In this document: piece by piece, positions 26,664-36,076 of the stretch
Layout of the letters: each line of letters starts with the position of its first letter
Position numbering within the stretch: position 1 is the stretch's first letter
NCBI RefSeq assembly: GCF_030161415.1
Contig: NZ_BSSU01000007.1
Location: 1 to 64,000, forward strand
DNA: 64,000 nt
Direction of reading: 5' to 3'
From: Thalassotalea eurytherma
Lineage (GTDB): Bacteria > Pseudomonadota > Gammaproteobacteria > Enterobacterales > Alteromonadaceae
Position numbers and translations under genes: made by a program
The notes under the pieces: model-generated
What the model saw: only the letters and a program-made list of their open reading frames with translations
Databases searched by the model: none
Told to the model about the DNA's origin: nothing

Positions 26664-29264
26664 GTGTTTTCGTTAAAAAACTTTATTAAATTAGCGCTAT
26701 TCGGATTTATCGCCGGTGTTATCGCCTTACTAGTAATTTATATCAGCATGCGCGATGAATTGCCAAGTGTTGAATCACTAGAAGAAGTGAAATGGCAAAC
26801 GCCGATGCAAATCTTTACTGCTGACGGTAAGCTAATTTCTCAGTTCGGCGAAAAGAAACGCATTCCGTTGTCATTAGATGACATGCCTCAGCATTTAATT
26901 GACGCCATTCTTGCGACAGAAGATGAGCGCTTTTATTATCACTTTGGTATCGACCCTATCGGCTTATCGCGCGCGATATTCGGTCAGATTATTGGCCAAA
27001 ATAAAGGTGGTGGTTCAACGATCACCATGCAGGTTGCACGTAATTTCTTTTTAACACGTGAACAAACTTATACGCGAAAAATTCGTGAAATTTTCATATC
27101 ACTTCATATCGAAACCATTTTAACTAAAGATGAAATTCTTGCGCTTTACATGAATAAAATCCCGTTAGGGCATCGTTCATTTGGTTTTGGCGCAGCCGCA
27201 CAAGTATATTACGGTAAAGAAGTACACGAACTCACTCTGGCTCAAGCTGCGGTTTTAGCAGGTTTACCTAAAGCACCATCAACCTTAAACCCTATTCGCT
27301 CACCGGAGCGGGCAAAAGCACGTCGTTCAATTGTACTCGATAGAATGTTAACGACGGGTAAAATCACGCGTGCGCAATATAACGAAGCAAATAATGCCCC
27401 GATCACAGGTAAACGCCATGGTGCTGAAATTGAAGTAAACGCGCCTTATGTGGCAGAAATGGCCCATCAAGAAATGTTAACAAGGTTTGGTCGAGAAGAA
27501 GCCTATACCGGCGGATATAAAGTGTTCTTAACAGTGCCATCTAAATTGCAACTTGCAGCACAAAATGCTGTTGTTAAAAACCTTTTTTCATATGACAAAC
27601 GCCATGGCTATCGTGGACCCCTACAAGAATTGCGACCAATCCCTGATTCGTTAGAAGTCGGTCAATCGTTAGAAGTATCTCCAGATACACCACTAACAGA
27701 GGAAGAAATCAGCGAAACGTTAGCGTCAGTAAAAGGCTTTCAGTCATTGATTCCTGCAATTGTCACGCAAGTCTCGGAACAGTCAGCAACGATAATCTTT
27801 AAAGATTTAAGCCAAGGAGAAATTCCTTGGGAAGGCATGCACTGGGCTCGTGAATTTATTAGTGACTACAAACAGGGGCCACCACCTGAAACAACTGACG
27901 ACATATTAAAAGTCGGCGATATGATTTTTGTTAGAGCGCTCTTTGAAAATCAGTTTGAGTTAAGTCAATTACCTCAAGTATCGAGTGCTTTAGTTGCATT
28001 AAATCCCGACAATGGTGCAATCCTAGCTACCGTAGGTGGTTTTAGTTTTAAACAAAGTGAATTCAATCGAGTAACACAAGCAAAAAGGCAAGTGGGCTCA
28101 AACATTAAACCATTTATATACTCTGCTGCACTAGAAAAAGGCATGACACTAGCGTCACTTGTAAATGATGCGCCTATTAATAAGTGGGATAGAAATTCCG
28201 GCGTTGCATGGAGACCAAAAAATTCTCCAGCAACATACAACGGTCCTATTCGCATTAGACGTGCGTTAGCAGAATCCAAAAACGTTATCGCTGTTCGCTT
28301 GCTTCGTGAGGTGGGTTTAACAAATATTATCGATCACTTGTCTCTATTTGGTTTTGCGCCCGATGAACTGCCAAGAAATGAATCATTAGCACTGGGGTCT
28401 GCATCACTCACACCGATGGAAGTTGCAACAGGTTTTGCAACCTTTGCTAATGGCGGCTTTTTAGTTCAACCTTATTTGATTGATCGCATTGAAGATGCTT
28501 TTGGCAATGTGTTATTCAATGCAAACCCTTCGATGGCGTGTGATCCATGTTTAGTTGAGAGCAAGAAAACTGACAATGAGTTACTTGAAACTGAGGGAGA
28601 AGGTGCATCCACATCAGATAACGTTAAATTACCAGTTCCTGCCGTTACGTCATTGCCAGCTACACGTAATAATAATGCCGATGTTACTTATTTGCCTCAA
28701 GCTGAAAGAGTCATCAGCCCACAAAATGCTTACTTAATAACAGAAGCACTTAATAGTGCGATTTGGGGGGCGGATTGGTCAATAAAACCAGGTTGGCAAG
28801 GCACTGGCTTTCGAGGAAGAACGCTAAAGCGACGTGACATCGCAGGTAAAACAGGCACTACAAATGAAGCAAAAGATGCGTGGTTTTCTGGTTTTAGTCG
28901 TCGCATGGTTGCAACAAGTTGGATAGGTTTCGATGATCCGTCACGCAATTTAGGCCAAACAATTAGTAACCGTAATTTAGGAAAAAAACAAATTACCGGG
29001 AAAGAGTTCGGTGCTAAATCAGCACAACCAGCTTGGATCACTTTCATGGAAAATGCCCTAGAGGATTTACCTGTCGAACCTTTTGAGCAACCAATAGACG
29101 TTGTAACGGTTCGTATCGACAAAGCGACGGGCAAGCTAACCAATAAAACAGATAAAACAACCATATTCGAATATTTCAAGTTAGGTACAGAGCCAACAGA
29201 GTTCGTTAGCCAAGACAACAGCAGCGAAATTTTTGAAGATTCTACAGCTGACGATATCTTTTAA
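26664..29264 (+). CDS. mrcA: penicillin-binding protein 1A, bifunctional peptidoglycan synthase
   Basis: Class A PBP of 866 residues that polymerises and cross-links peptidoglycan. A membrane anchor (about 9-27) is followed by a GT51 transglycosylase (about 55-225; ATEDERFYYHFG with the catalytic Glu at 86, GGGSTITMQVARNFFL), an OB-like insert (about 315-425) typical of PBP1A, and a transpeptidase with Ser479-x-x-Lys482 (VGSNIKPF), Ser538-Lys-Asn and Lys729-Thr-Gly. The start is a GTG with a weak TAGG site; no ATG is near. A GC-rich hairpin follows the stop. Confidence 0.97.
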   Translation: MFSLKNFIKLALFGFIAGVIALLVIYISMRDELPSVESLEEVKWQTPMQIFTADGKLISQFGEKKRIPLSLDDMPQHLIDAILATEDERFYYHFGIDPIGLSRAIFGQIIGQNKGGGSTITMQVARNFFLTREQTYTRKIREIFISLHIETILTKDEILALYMNKIPLGHRSFGFGAAAQVYYGKEVHELTLAQAAVLAGLPKAPSTLNPIRSPERAKARRSIVLDRMLTTGKITRAQYNEANNAPITGKRHGAEIEVNAPYVAEMAHQEMLTRFGREEAYTGGYKVFLTVPSKLQLAAQNAVVKNLFSYDKRHGYRGPLQELRPIPDSLEVGQSLEVSPDTPLTEEEISETLASVKGFQSLIPAIVTQVSEQSATIIFKDLSQGEIPWEGMHWAREFISDYKQGPPPETTDDILKVGDMIFVRALFENQFELSQLPQVSSALVALNPDNGAILATVGGFSFKQSEFNRVTQAKRQVGSNIKPFIYSAALEKGMTLASLVNDAPINKWDRNSGVAWRPKNSPATYNGPIRIRRALAESKNVIAVRLLREVGLTNIIDHLSLFGFAPDELPRNESLALGSASLTPMEVATGFATFANGGFLVQPYLIDRIEDAFGNVLFNANPSMACDPCLVESKKTDNELLETEGEGASTSDNVKLPVPAVTSLPATRNNNADVTYLPQAERVISPQNAYLITEALNSAIWGADWSIKPGWQGTGFRGRTLKRRDIAGKTGTTNEAKDAWFSGFSRRMVATSWIGFDDPSRNLGQTISNRNLGKKQITGKEFGAKSAQPAWITFMENALEDLPVEPFEQPIDVVTVRIDKATGKLTNKTDKTTIFEYFKLGTEPTEFVSQDNSSEIFEDSTADDIF

Positions 29265-29272
29265 CTGCCAAC

Positions 29273-29295
29273 CTCTGCACCATAAGGGTGCAGAG
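29273..29295 (+). terminator. hairpin after mrcA, terminator without a U tract
   Basis: CTCTGCACC (29273-29281) pairs perfectly with GGTGCAGAG (29287-29295) around ATAAG, eight bases after the mrcA stop. There is no T run after it, so it may be a 3'-end stabiliser or a rho-dependent end instead of a classic terminator. Confidence 0.45.
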
Positions 29296-29394
29296 ATGAG
29301 CGAACATCAATCAAATCACTGCTCCAATATCAAGCAATGAAAACATAAGCAATTGAAATAAATAGGTAATTTATTAGTGGCATATTAGTTGTAA

Positions 29395-29420
29395 CCTTTC
29401 ATACTTAGATATGAAAGGAG
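29395..29420 (+). promoter_or_regulatory. inverted repeat hiding the ribosome site of the glucosylglycerate operon
   Basis: CCTTTCATA (29395-29403) is perfectly complementary to TATGAAAGG (29410-29418), with a six-base loop CTTAGA. The 3' arm contains most of the Shine-Dalgarno AAAGGAG (29414-29420) that serves ATG 29426. As RNA this hairpin would sequester the ribosome site; as DNA it could be a repressor dyad. The pairing is seen directly and the regulatory effect is inferred. Confidence 0.55.
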
Positions 29421-29425
29421 TACTT

Positions 29426-30298
29426 ATGCTAGATAACTTTTTAATGCAGCACGAATTACCAAACAGCTTTGCCTACACGGCAAACAAGTGGTTCGTTCCT
29501 GTTGCAAATGAGTTATCAGATATCATTGCTAAAAATAAGCAGCCATTCTTTATTGGTATCAATGGCTGCCAAGGCTCTGGAAAATCGACACTTGCCGACT
29601 TCTTAGCCTCATACTTTCAAGAAAATCACCAGATTAATTGTGCTGTACTATCCCTCGATGACTTTTATCTCTCATCAAATGAAAGAGACCATTTAGGTAA
29701 AACGGTTCATCCACTTCTCAAAACTCGCGGTGTACCTGGCACGCATGATATTCAACATATTCATGAGGTACTCAAAAAGTTATCGAATAAAGAACCAACA
29801 AGGTTGCCGCGCTTCAATAAAGCAATTGACAACCCTTACCCAGAAACAGACTGGCCATTAGCTACCAAGGTCGATGTTGTGATCTTTGAAGGTTGGTGCT
29901 GGGGAGTAACACCTGAACAAATTAGTGCGCTAGATACGCCATGTAATGCACTTGAAGAACAGCATGATAGCGAGAATATATGGCGTCGTTACGTCAATGA
30001 AAAGTTGGCTTGCTACCAAGCACTTTACCAGTATATGGATACTTGGTTAATGCTACGCGCACCAGCCTTTTCAACTGTTCATCAATGGCGCTGGCAGCAA
30101 GAACAAAAACTCGCTGCAAAAACTTCATCATCAGCGGCAACTAACGTGATGACAGAAACCGAAGTTGCTTACTTCATCCAACACTTTGAACGTTTAACAA
30201 AACATTGTTTGAACACATTACCACAGGAATGCAATTACGTTTTTCAACTAGATTCAGAGCGAAATATCGCTGACTTAAGGAGTGCACATGCAAAGTAA
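29426..30298 (+). CDS. P-loop kinase, probable D-glycerate kinase
   Basis: Cytoplasmic kinase of 290 residues in the phosphoribulokinase/uridine kinase-like group, closest by motif to plant-type D-glycerate 3-kinase (GLYK). Walker A is GCQGSGKST (about 47-55); further motifs are LSLDDFYLSSNERDHLGKTVHPLLKTRGVPGTHD and DVVIFEGWCWG. The start is ATG 29426 with AAAGGAG six bases upstream; the in-frame ATG 29411 has no free ribosome site. In this operon it would phosphorylate the D-glycerate released by the downstream phosphorylase, giving 3-phosphoglycerate (or 2-phosphoglycerate). Substrate is inferred from motifs and context. Confidence 0.85.
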   Translation: MLDNFLMQHELPNSFAYTANKWFVPVANELSDIIAKNKQPFFIGINGCQGSGKSTLADFLASYFQENHQINCAVLSLDDFYLSSNERDHLGKTVHPLLKTRGVPGTHDIQHIHEVLKKLSNKEPTRLPRFNKAIDNPYPETDWPLATKVDVVIFEGWCWGVTPEQISALDTPCNALEEQHDSENIWRRYVNEKLACYQALYQYMDTWLMLRAPAFSTVHQWRWQQEQKLAAKTSSSAATNVMTETEVAYFIQHFERLTKHCLNTLPQECNYVFQLDSERNIADLRSAHAK

Positions 30299-31160
30299 CA
30301 CTAAGTGTATCGTATTTTCAGATTTAGATGGCACCTTGCTCGATCACTTCGACTACAGCTTTAACGCGGCATTGCCTGCCATTGCGACACTGCAGTCAAA
30401 CAATATCCCAATTATCATTAACACCAGTAAAACATTCGCCGAAGTGGTTGATTTACAGAAGAACTTAACGATTAGTGCTCCCTTTATTGTAGAAAATGGT
30501 GCCGCAATTTTCTTCCCCAAAAGTTATACCTCGCAATGCCCTGATGAATGTATTGAGTACGGTGACTATTGGATGAAGACTTTTAGTCAGCCTAGGACGG
30601 CTTGGATTGAATTACTAAAACGAGAAGGCAAGGCATTCCAAGATCAATTTCAAGGTTTTTCAGAACTCACTAATAAATCGATTGCCAACTTAACGGGTTT
30701 GTCTCTTGAAGATGCAGACAAAGCCAATCAACGTCTCTTTAACGAGCCTGTTTTATGGCATGACACACCTGCGAAGGCTCAAGCATTTATTGACCACATA
30801 AGATCTCATGGCGCCAATGTATTAAAAGGTGGCCGTTTTATCCACGTCGGTGACTTTACTGATAAAGGTCGCGCCTTAAATTGGTTAACAAACCTTTATC
30901 AAAGTGCGAGTAACACAGCAATTAAAACCATTGCATTAGGAGACGGTGAAAACGACACGGCCATGCTAGAAACGGCGCATATTGCCGTACAAATACGATC
31001 GCCTGTGCACAGTTTTCCCATACTAGATGACGAAAATTTTATATACCAAACTCGCGAATACGGGCCAAAAGGATGGGCCGAAGCAATGAATTTTTTATAT
31101 CAGGATTTGCTTATACAAAACGCGTTAATTACTGAGCGACAGGAGAAAAAATATGGCTGA
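30288..31160 (+). CDS. HAD-IIB phosphatase, glucosyl/mannosyl-3-phosphoglycerate phosphatase
   Basis: HAD phosphatase of 290 residues with a C2b cap. Motif I is FSDLDGTLLDH (about 11-21), motif II NTSKT, and motif IV ALGDGENDTAMLETA near 227. The MPGP/YedP subgroup is indicated by IVENGAAIFFP and the HVGDFTDKGRALNWL segment. It would remove phosphate from glucosyl-3-phosphoglycerate to give glucosylglycerate. The start is ATG 30288 after AAGGAG; it overlaps the kinase stop by 11 bp and the synthase start by 8 bp. The mannosyl compound remains an alternative substrate. Confidence 0.87.
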   Translation: MQSNTKCIVFSDLDGTLLDHFDYSFNAALPAIATLQSNNIPIIINTSKTFAEVVDLQKNLTISAPFIVENGAAIFFPKSYTSQCPDECIEYGDYWMKTFSQPRTAWIELLKREGKAFQDQFQGFSELTNKSIANLTGLSLEDADKANQRLFNEPVLWHDTPAKAQAFIDHIRSHGANVLKGGRFIHVGDFTDKGRALNWLTNLYQSASNTAIKTIALGDGENDTAMLETAHIAVQIRSPVHSFPILDDENFIYQTREYGPKGWAEAMNFLYQDLLIQNALITERQEKKYG

Positions 31161-32373
31161 TTTCTATCAAAATGGGGTGGTTACCACCCTTCACAACTTA
31201 TCAAAGCGTAGTCATGACTCCTTAGAACAAGAATTGCTGAAGTTCTCCAAGCAACGACCATTAGGGCTTATTCTACCCTCTTTGTTTTCTGAACTTGAAG
31301 GCGATGCGTTGCCAGCAATCGTTGATGAGCTAACAGATGTGCCTTACCTAAGCCAAATTGTTATTGGATTAGACAGAGCAGATAAGTCTCAGTATCAACA
31401 TGCTTTAAAGTTTTTTGAAAAGTTGCCACAGCATCACCGAATTTTATGGAACGATGGTCCGCGCCTCAAAGCACTTGATGCTAAATTAGAAAAGCTTGGC
31501 TTAGCCCCTAAAGAATTAGGTAAAGGTCGTAATGTTTGGTATTGCATGGGCTACATTCTTGCCACTAATAAAGCAGAATCTGTAGCATTGCATGATTGCG
31601 ATATTGTCACTTACGAAAAGTCTTTATTAGCAAGATTGCTCTATCCAGTTGCTCACCCACAATTTAACTATGAATTTAGTAAAGGTTTCTACGCTCGCAT
31701 CGCCGATGGCAAAATTAATGGCCGTGTATCTCGTCTATTAGTTACGCCGCTTATCAAGGCATTAAAACGCACTGTTGGCTGTAATGAATATTTGGATTAC
31801 ATGGATAGCTTTAGATATCCACTTGCAGGTGAGTTTTCATTCCGACGTGATGTGTTATCTGATTTAAGAATTCCTAGTGACTGGGGTTTGGAAATTGGTG
31901 TACTGAGTGAAATGCAACGCAACTATGCCCACAATCGAATTTGCCAGGTAGACATTGCTGACGTTTATGATCACAAGCATCAAGATTTATCTTTAGATAA
32001 TCAAAATGCCGGTCTGTCAAAAATGTCGATTGATATTACGAAAGCATTTTTCAGAAAGTTAGCCACGCAAGGTCAAACCTTTAGCACAGAAACATTCCGT
32101 TCGATTAAAGCAACATACTTCCGTATTGCGTTAGATTATGTAGAAGCCTATCGACATGATGCACTAATGAATGGCTTAACGTTAGATGTTCACAATGAAG
32201 AAAAAGCGATAGAAATGTTCGCTAAGAATATTGTTTCTGCAGGCCAGATCTTCTTAGATAACCCGATGGAAACACCTTTTATGCCGACATGGAACCGTGT
32301 ACAAAGCGCTGTTCCTGATATTCTAGAAGAGCTCAAAGATGCTGTTGAGCGTGATCACGAAGAATTTAGCTAA
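31153..32373 (+). CDS. gpgS: glucosyl-3-phosphoglycerate synthase, GT81-like
   Basis: GT-A glycosyltransferase of 406 residues resembling GpgS of family GT81. LPSLFSELEG is at 41-50, QIVIGLDRADK at about 68-78, GKGRNVWYCMGYILA at about 123-137, and the metal-binding HDCDIVTY (DXD-like) at about 147-154. Later comes PLAGEFSFRRDVLSDLRIPSDWGLEIGVL, a typical acceptor/metal region. It joins NDP-glucose and 3-phosphoglycerate. Position between its phosphatase and a glucosylglycerate phosphorylase supports glucose as donor. Family firm; donor nucleotide not determinable. Confidence 0.88.
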   Translation: MADFYQNGVVTTLHNLSKRSHDSLEQELLKFSKQRPLGLILPSLFSELEGDALPAIVDELTDVPYLSQIVIGLDRADKSQYQHALKFFEKLPQHHRILWNDGPRLKALDAKLEKLGLAPKELGKGRNVWYCMGYILATNKAESVALHDCDIVTYEKSLLARLLYPVAHPQFNYEFSKGFYARIADGKINGRVSRLLVTPLIKALKRTVGCNEYLDYMDSFRYPLAGEFSFRRDVLSDLRIPSDWGLEIGVLSEMQRNYAHNRICQVDIADVYDHKHQDLSLDNQNAGLSKMSIDITKAFFRKLATQGQTFSTETFRSIKATYFRIALDYVEAYRHDALMNGLTLDVHNEEKAIEMFAKNIVSAGQIFLDNPMETPFMPTWNRVQSAVPDILEELKDAVERDHEEFS

Positions 32374-32409
32374 TTTTAGGTTTAACATAAAAAAAATAGG
32401 TAAATCAAC

Positions 32410-34164
32410 ATGACTGTGGTTTTAGACAATTTAGCACAAAAGATAAGTAGCCAATTAGCCATTATCTATGAGGATGTTGATATCGATCTCGATTACCAAG
32501 CATTTGCTAATCAACTCATTGATATTATGCAAATATCGGTATCAGTTCAAAGCCCTGAACCCTATCAAAACCATTGGTCAGAACAAGATATCATTATGAT
32601 CACTTATGCCGATAGCGTGATCAGTGACAATCAATTACCTCTCGTTAATTTGCGCAGTTTTATGAACCAATATGTGGGGGCTTCCATTAATAGCGTTCAT
32701 ATACTGCCTTTCTTTCCGTATAGCTCCGATGATGGCTTTTCAGTTATCGACTATTCCAGCGTGAATGAAGCACACGGCAGTTGGCATGATATTAAAGCAA
32801 TTGCCAATGAACGCAGGCTAATGGCAGATGTTGTTATTAATCACTGCTCTAGCAGAAGCAAATGGTTTGAAAATTTTACAAAAGGTGAAGGGACAGGTCA
32901 CGACTACTTTTTCACCTGTAATGCCGATGATGATGTCAGTGCAGTTGTCAGACCAAGAACTTCACCTTTATTGCGAGCAACCGCGACAGCAAATGGCGAA
33001 CAACACGTTTGGTGTACTTTCAGTCATGATCAAGTCGATTTTGACTTTAGAAACCCTGAAGTTCTTGCCCAATTCATTAAAATTTTCCGCCAATATTTAG
33101 ATGCTGGAGTCAGTATATTTAGACTTGATGCTGTTGCCTTTATCTGGAAAAAATTGGGTTCACCATCAATCAACTTGCCCCAAACTCATGAAATAATTCG
33201 CTTGATTCGTTCATTGGTCGAACATGCCAAACCAGATGCCGTATTAATTACCGAGACTAATATTCCAAATACGCAAAACCTTACGTATTTCGGTAACGCT
33301 AACGAAGCACACTGTATCTATAATTTCTCGTTACCACCGTTACTCATTAACACCCTGATAACCGGCAACTGCCTTTATCTCAAACGTTGGTTAATGAGTA
33401 TGCCGCCAGCACAAAACGGCACGACTTATTTTAATTTTATCGCTTCCCATGATGGTGTTGGCCTGCGTCCAGTAGAAGGTCTGCTATCTGAAGATGAAGT
33501 TGATACGTTGATTTCAACCATGCAAAGCTTCGGCGGTGTGATTTCGTGGCGCTCGACCCCTGACGGCGATCAGAAAGCCTATGAAATGAATATTGCGTTA
33601 ATTGATGCCTTAAAAGGTACCGTTGACGGTATTGATGAGTTAGGTTTTGAACGGTTTATTTGTGCTCACGCCATTATGTTAGCATTAGAAGGTATCCCTG
33701 GAATCTATATTCATAGCTTATTAGGTACCAGTAATGACTATGATAAACTAAATCATACACACCATAATCGCTCAATCAATAGGCGACGTTGGTATGCTGA
33801 TTTATTGGCAGAACACCTTGATGATGAAGAAAGCTCGCATGCTCGAATTTTATCGTCAATGCTGACATTGATTGATTTACGTAAAGCCCAACCCGCTTTT
33901 CATCCTAATGCAACGCAATTTACCCTGCATTTGGGTCTTTCATTATTTGGTTTTTGGCGTCAGTCACTTGATAGACGCCAAAGTATTTTCTGTATTTCTA
34001 ATATAACTGACCAACTTCAATCGGTGCCTATTGGTGAACTCAATTTGGTCTTAACTGAAACTTGGTATGATCTGATTAGTGGCCTCGTAATTTCAGATCT
34101 AACTCAACTCCTAGATTTATCGCCTTATCAAACTGTCTGGCTAACCAATAAAAAACCGGAGTAG
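32410..34164 (+). CDS. ggaP: GH13_18 phosphorylase, probable glucosylglycerate phosphorylase
   Basis: Sucrose-phosphorylase-family enzyme of 584 residues. Landmarks: ILPFFPYSSDDGFSVIDY (about 98-115), ADVVINHCSSRS (139-150), RPRTSPLL (181-188), the nucleophile Asp240 in VSIFRLDAVAFIWK, the acid/base Glu282 in LITETNIPN, and FIASHDGVGLRP. The RPR-x-x-PLL loop and the operon fit the glucosylglycerate phosphorylase branch better than sucrose phosphorylase. It would split 2-O-glucosylglycerate with phosphate to glucose-1-phosphate and D-glycerate. It lies 36 bases after gpgS and is closed by a strong terminator overlapping its stop. Confidence 0.87.
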   Translation: MTVVLDNLAQKISSQLAIIYEDVDIDLDYQAFANQLIDIMQISVSVQSPEPYQNHWSEQDIIMITYADSVISDNQLPLVNLRSFMNQYVGASINSVHILPFFPYSSDDGFSVIDYSSVNEAHGSWHDIKAIANERRLMADVVINHCSSRSKWFENFTKGEGTGHDYFFTCNADDDVSAVVRPRTSPLLRATATANGEQHVWCTFSHDQVDFDFRNPEVLAQFIKIFRQYLDAGVSIFRLDAVAFIWKKLGSPSINLPQTHEIIRLIRSLVEHAKPDAVLITETNIPNTQNLTYFGNANEAHCIYNFSLPPLLINTLITGNCLYLKRWLMSMPPAQNGTTYFNFIASHDGVGLRPVEGLLSEDEVDTLISTMQSFGGVISWRSTPDGDQKAYEMNIALIDALKGTVDGIDELGFERFICAHAIMLALEGIPGIYIHSLLGTSNDYDKLNHTHHNRSINRRRWYADLLAEHLDDEESSHARILSSMLTLIDLRKAQPAFHPNATQFTLHLGLSLFGFWRQSLDRRQSIFCISNITDQLQSVPIGELNLVLTETWYDLISGLVISDLTQLLDLSPYQTVWLTNKKPE

Positions 34165-34180
34165 ACTCCGGTTTTTTTTT
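34150..34180. terminator. bidirectional terminator between ggaP and argH(A)
   Basis: ACCGGAG (34155-34161) pairs with CTCCGGT (34166-34172), loop TAGA, with nine T's on the plus side and six on the minus side. It serves both convergent genes; the ggaP stop codon lies in its loop. Confidence 0.95.
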
Positions 34181-34202
34181 CAAATATCAACGAAAATACT
34201 TC

Positions 34203-36074
34203 TTAGGTTATTTCAGTCAATGCGATATCTAGGTTTTCGCGAGCAACGTTAATAATTAACGCCGTTTCATCACAGTTATCTTGCCTTGGACATAAATCAC
34301 AATCCTTCATGACCTTTTCAGGCAATAAGCTTTTATCACTTATTTCAAAACCTTTTTGTTCAAAAAACTGCGGTTTACGTGTTAAAACAAATACCTTATT
34401 TAACGCAAGATTTTTTGCTCTTACCATTAAATGATCGACTAAGGCTTTTCCGTATCCTTTACCTTGATAATTTATCGATACGCCTAATGAGCGAATTTCA
34501 GCGAGACCCGTTGAATAAATATAAAGTGCTGCACAGCCGCATACTTGGCCATTAACTTCGATAACAGCAAAATCACGAATCGCTCTAATCAATTCATCTT
34601 TACTGCGCGGTAAGTTCTCTTCTTTACTCGCCCAGTAGTCTACTAATTTAGAAATCGCGCGTAAATCTGTCAGCTTAGCATCACGAACAACATAGTCAGC
34701 TGCACCTAAATTATGGCGATATTTATGAATAATCTCGCCAACGGGTGCTTTACCTGTGCCACCTAAGATATTGCGTTTATCAACAAGATATTCGAGCTCT
34801 AAAATAGGATAAACATCTTGTTCAATCAGTGGCGAGAATTGCTGCAGTTCATCTAAGCGAAGACTCTCAATCGGCTCTTCTTGATTAAGTGCATAAAGTA
34901 CAATTTCACCCGATATTTCATGAGCGGTTCTAAAAGGAACACCTTTAGATACTAAATAATCAGCAAGCTCAGTCGCATTAGCATAACCTTCACGCGCAGC
35001 TTTTTGGCAACGTGCACTATTTAATTCAATTGAATTAATCACTTCACCAGACATTAATAAGCAGGTATGCCATTGCTCTACCGCTTCAAACAATCCTTCT
35101 TTATCTTCCTGAAGGTCTTTGTTATAAGCCATTGGTAAACCTTTTAAGGTAACCAACAAGCTTTGTAGTGCACCGTATACACGACCGCATTTACCTCGAA
35201 TGAGCTCGAGTGCATCTGGGTTCTTCTTTTGTGGCATCAATGATGAGCCTGAAGTCACTTGATCACCAAGCGTGATGAAATTCGCTTCACCAGAATTAAA
35301 GAAGATAAGGTCTTCAGCAAACCGTGAAAGGTGCATCATCGAAGTACTTGCACTAAACAAAATATCGAGTACAAAATCTCTATCTGAGACAGCGTCTAAA
35401 CTATTTACACAGGGGCTATCAAAACCTAACGACTGCGCTAATTGATGGCGATCAATCGGATAGGTAGTGCCCGCTAAAGCGCCTGAGCCTAACGGACATT
35501 GATTCATACGTGCTCGAGCATCAACTAATCGGCTAGCATCACGCTTAAACATTTCAACATAGGCTAAACACCAGTGAGCAAAACGAATAGGCTGAGCACG
35601 TTGCAAGTGGGTGTAACCCGGCAGAATATGTTCTTGATTATTCTCTGCTAACGTCAATAGCTGCTGCTGCACTTTATCGAGGGCATCAATCAATATATCG
35701 ACTTGTTCACGTGACCAAAGTCGCAAATCTGTCGCGACTTGGTCGTTTCGGCTTCGCCCCGTATGGAGTTTTCTCGCGATATCTCCTAGCTGCTCTGTTA
35801 AGGCTGCCTCTACCCAGCTATGAACATCTTCTGCACTTGATTGGGTAACATCAATATCGCCCTTTGCCACTTTTGCTGACAAATCAATAAGTGCTTGTTC
35901 CAATTGCTCTTGCTCAGACTGAGTTAAAACACCTGCCTGACATATTGCTTTAGACCAACCAATTGAGCCTTGAATATCTTGTTGAACCAAAATATGGTCA
36001 AAAGGTAATGAGTCATTAAATGCTTTAAACAACTCACTACTGCCTGCCTTAAATCTACCACCCCATAACGCCAT
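34203..36074 (-). CDS. argH(A): fused argininosuccinate lyase / N-acetylglutamate synthase, ArgH(A)
   Basis: Bifunctional arginine enzyme of 623 residues. Residues 1-455 are argininosuccinate lyase ([37 protein letters not shown]; the [15 protein letters not shown] signature near 280). Residues about 465-600 are a GNAT domain ([40 protein letters not shown] for acetyl-CoA), followed by a Cys pair region ([10 protein letters not shown]). The fusion thus covers the first and last steps of arginine synthesis, as described for Moritella argH(A). It lies two bases downstream of argG in the argCBFGH unit. Feedback inhibition by arginine at the GNAT domain is known for relatives. Confidence 0.96.
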   Translation of the reverse strand: MALWGGRFKAGSSELFKAFNDSLPFDHILVQQDIQGSIGWSKAICQAGVLTQSEQEQLEQALIDLSAKVAKGDIDVTQSSAEDVHSWVEAALTEQLGDIARKLHTGRSRNDQVATDLRLWSREQVDILIDALDKVQQQLLTLAENNQEHILPGYTHLQRAQPIRFAHWCLAYVEMFKRDASRLVDARARMNQCPLGSGALAGTTYPIDRHQLAQSLGFDSPCVNSLDAVSDRDFVLDILFSASTSMMHLSRFAEDLIFFNSGEANFITLGDQVTSGSSLMPQKKNPDALELIRGKCGRVYGALQSLLVTLKGLPMAYNKDLQEDKEGLFEAVEQWHTCLLMSGEVINSIELNSARCQKAAREGYANATELADYLVSKGVPFRTAHEISGEIVLYALNQEEPIESLRLDELQQFSPLIEQDVYPILELEYLVDKRNILGGTGKAPVGEIIHKYRHNLGAADYVVRDAKLTDLRAISKLVDYWASKEENLPRSKDELIRAIRDFAVIEVNGQVCGCAALYIYSTGLAEIRSLGVSINYQGKGYGKALVDHLMVRAKNLALNKVFVLTRKPQFFEQKGFEISDKSLLPEKVMKDCDLCPRQDNCDETALIINVARENLDIALTEIT

Positions 36075-36076
36075 AA

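Noticed and set aside
28730-29218. 162-residue minus-strand ORF over mrcA
   Set aside because: Lies wholly inside the transpeptidase domain of mrcA, with no ribosome site or recognisable family.
32410-34164. Calling this gene sucrose phosphorylase
   Set aside because: The family is shared, but the operon with GpgS, its phosphatase and a glycerate kinase fits glucosylglycerate phosphorylase better, and no sucrose genes are nearby.
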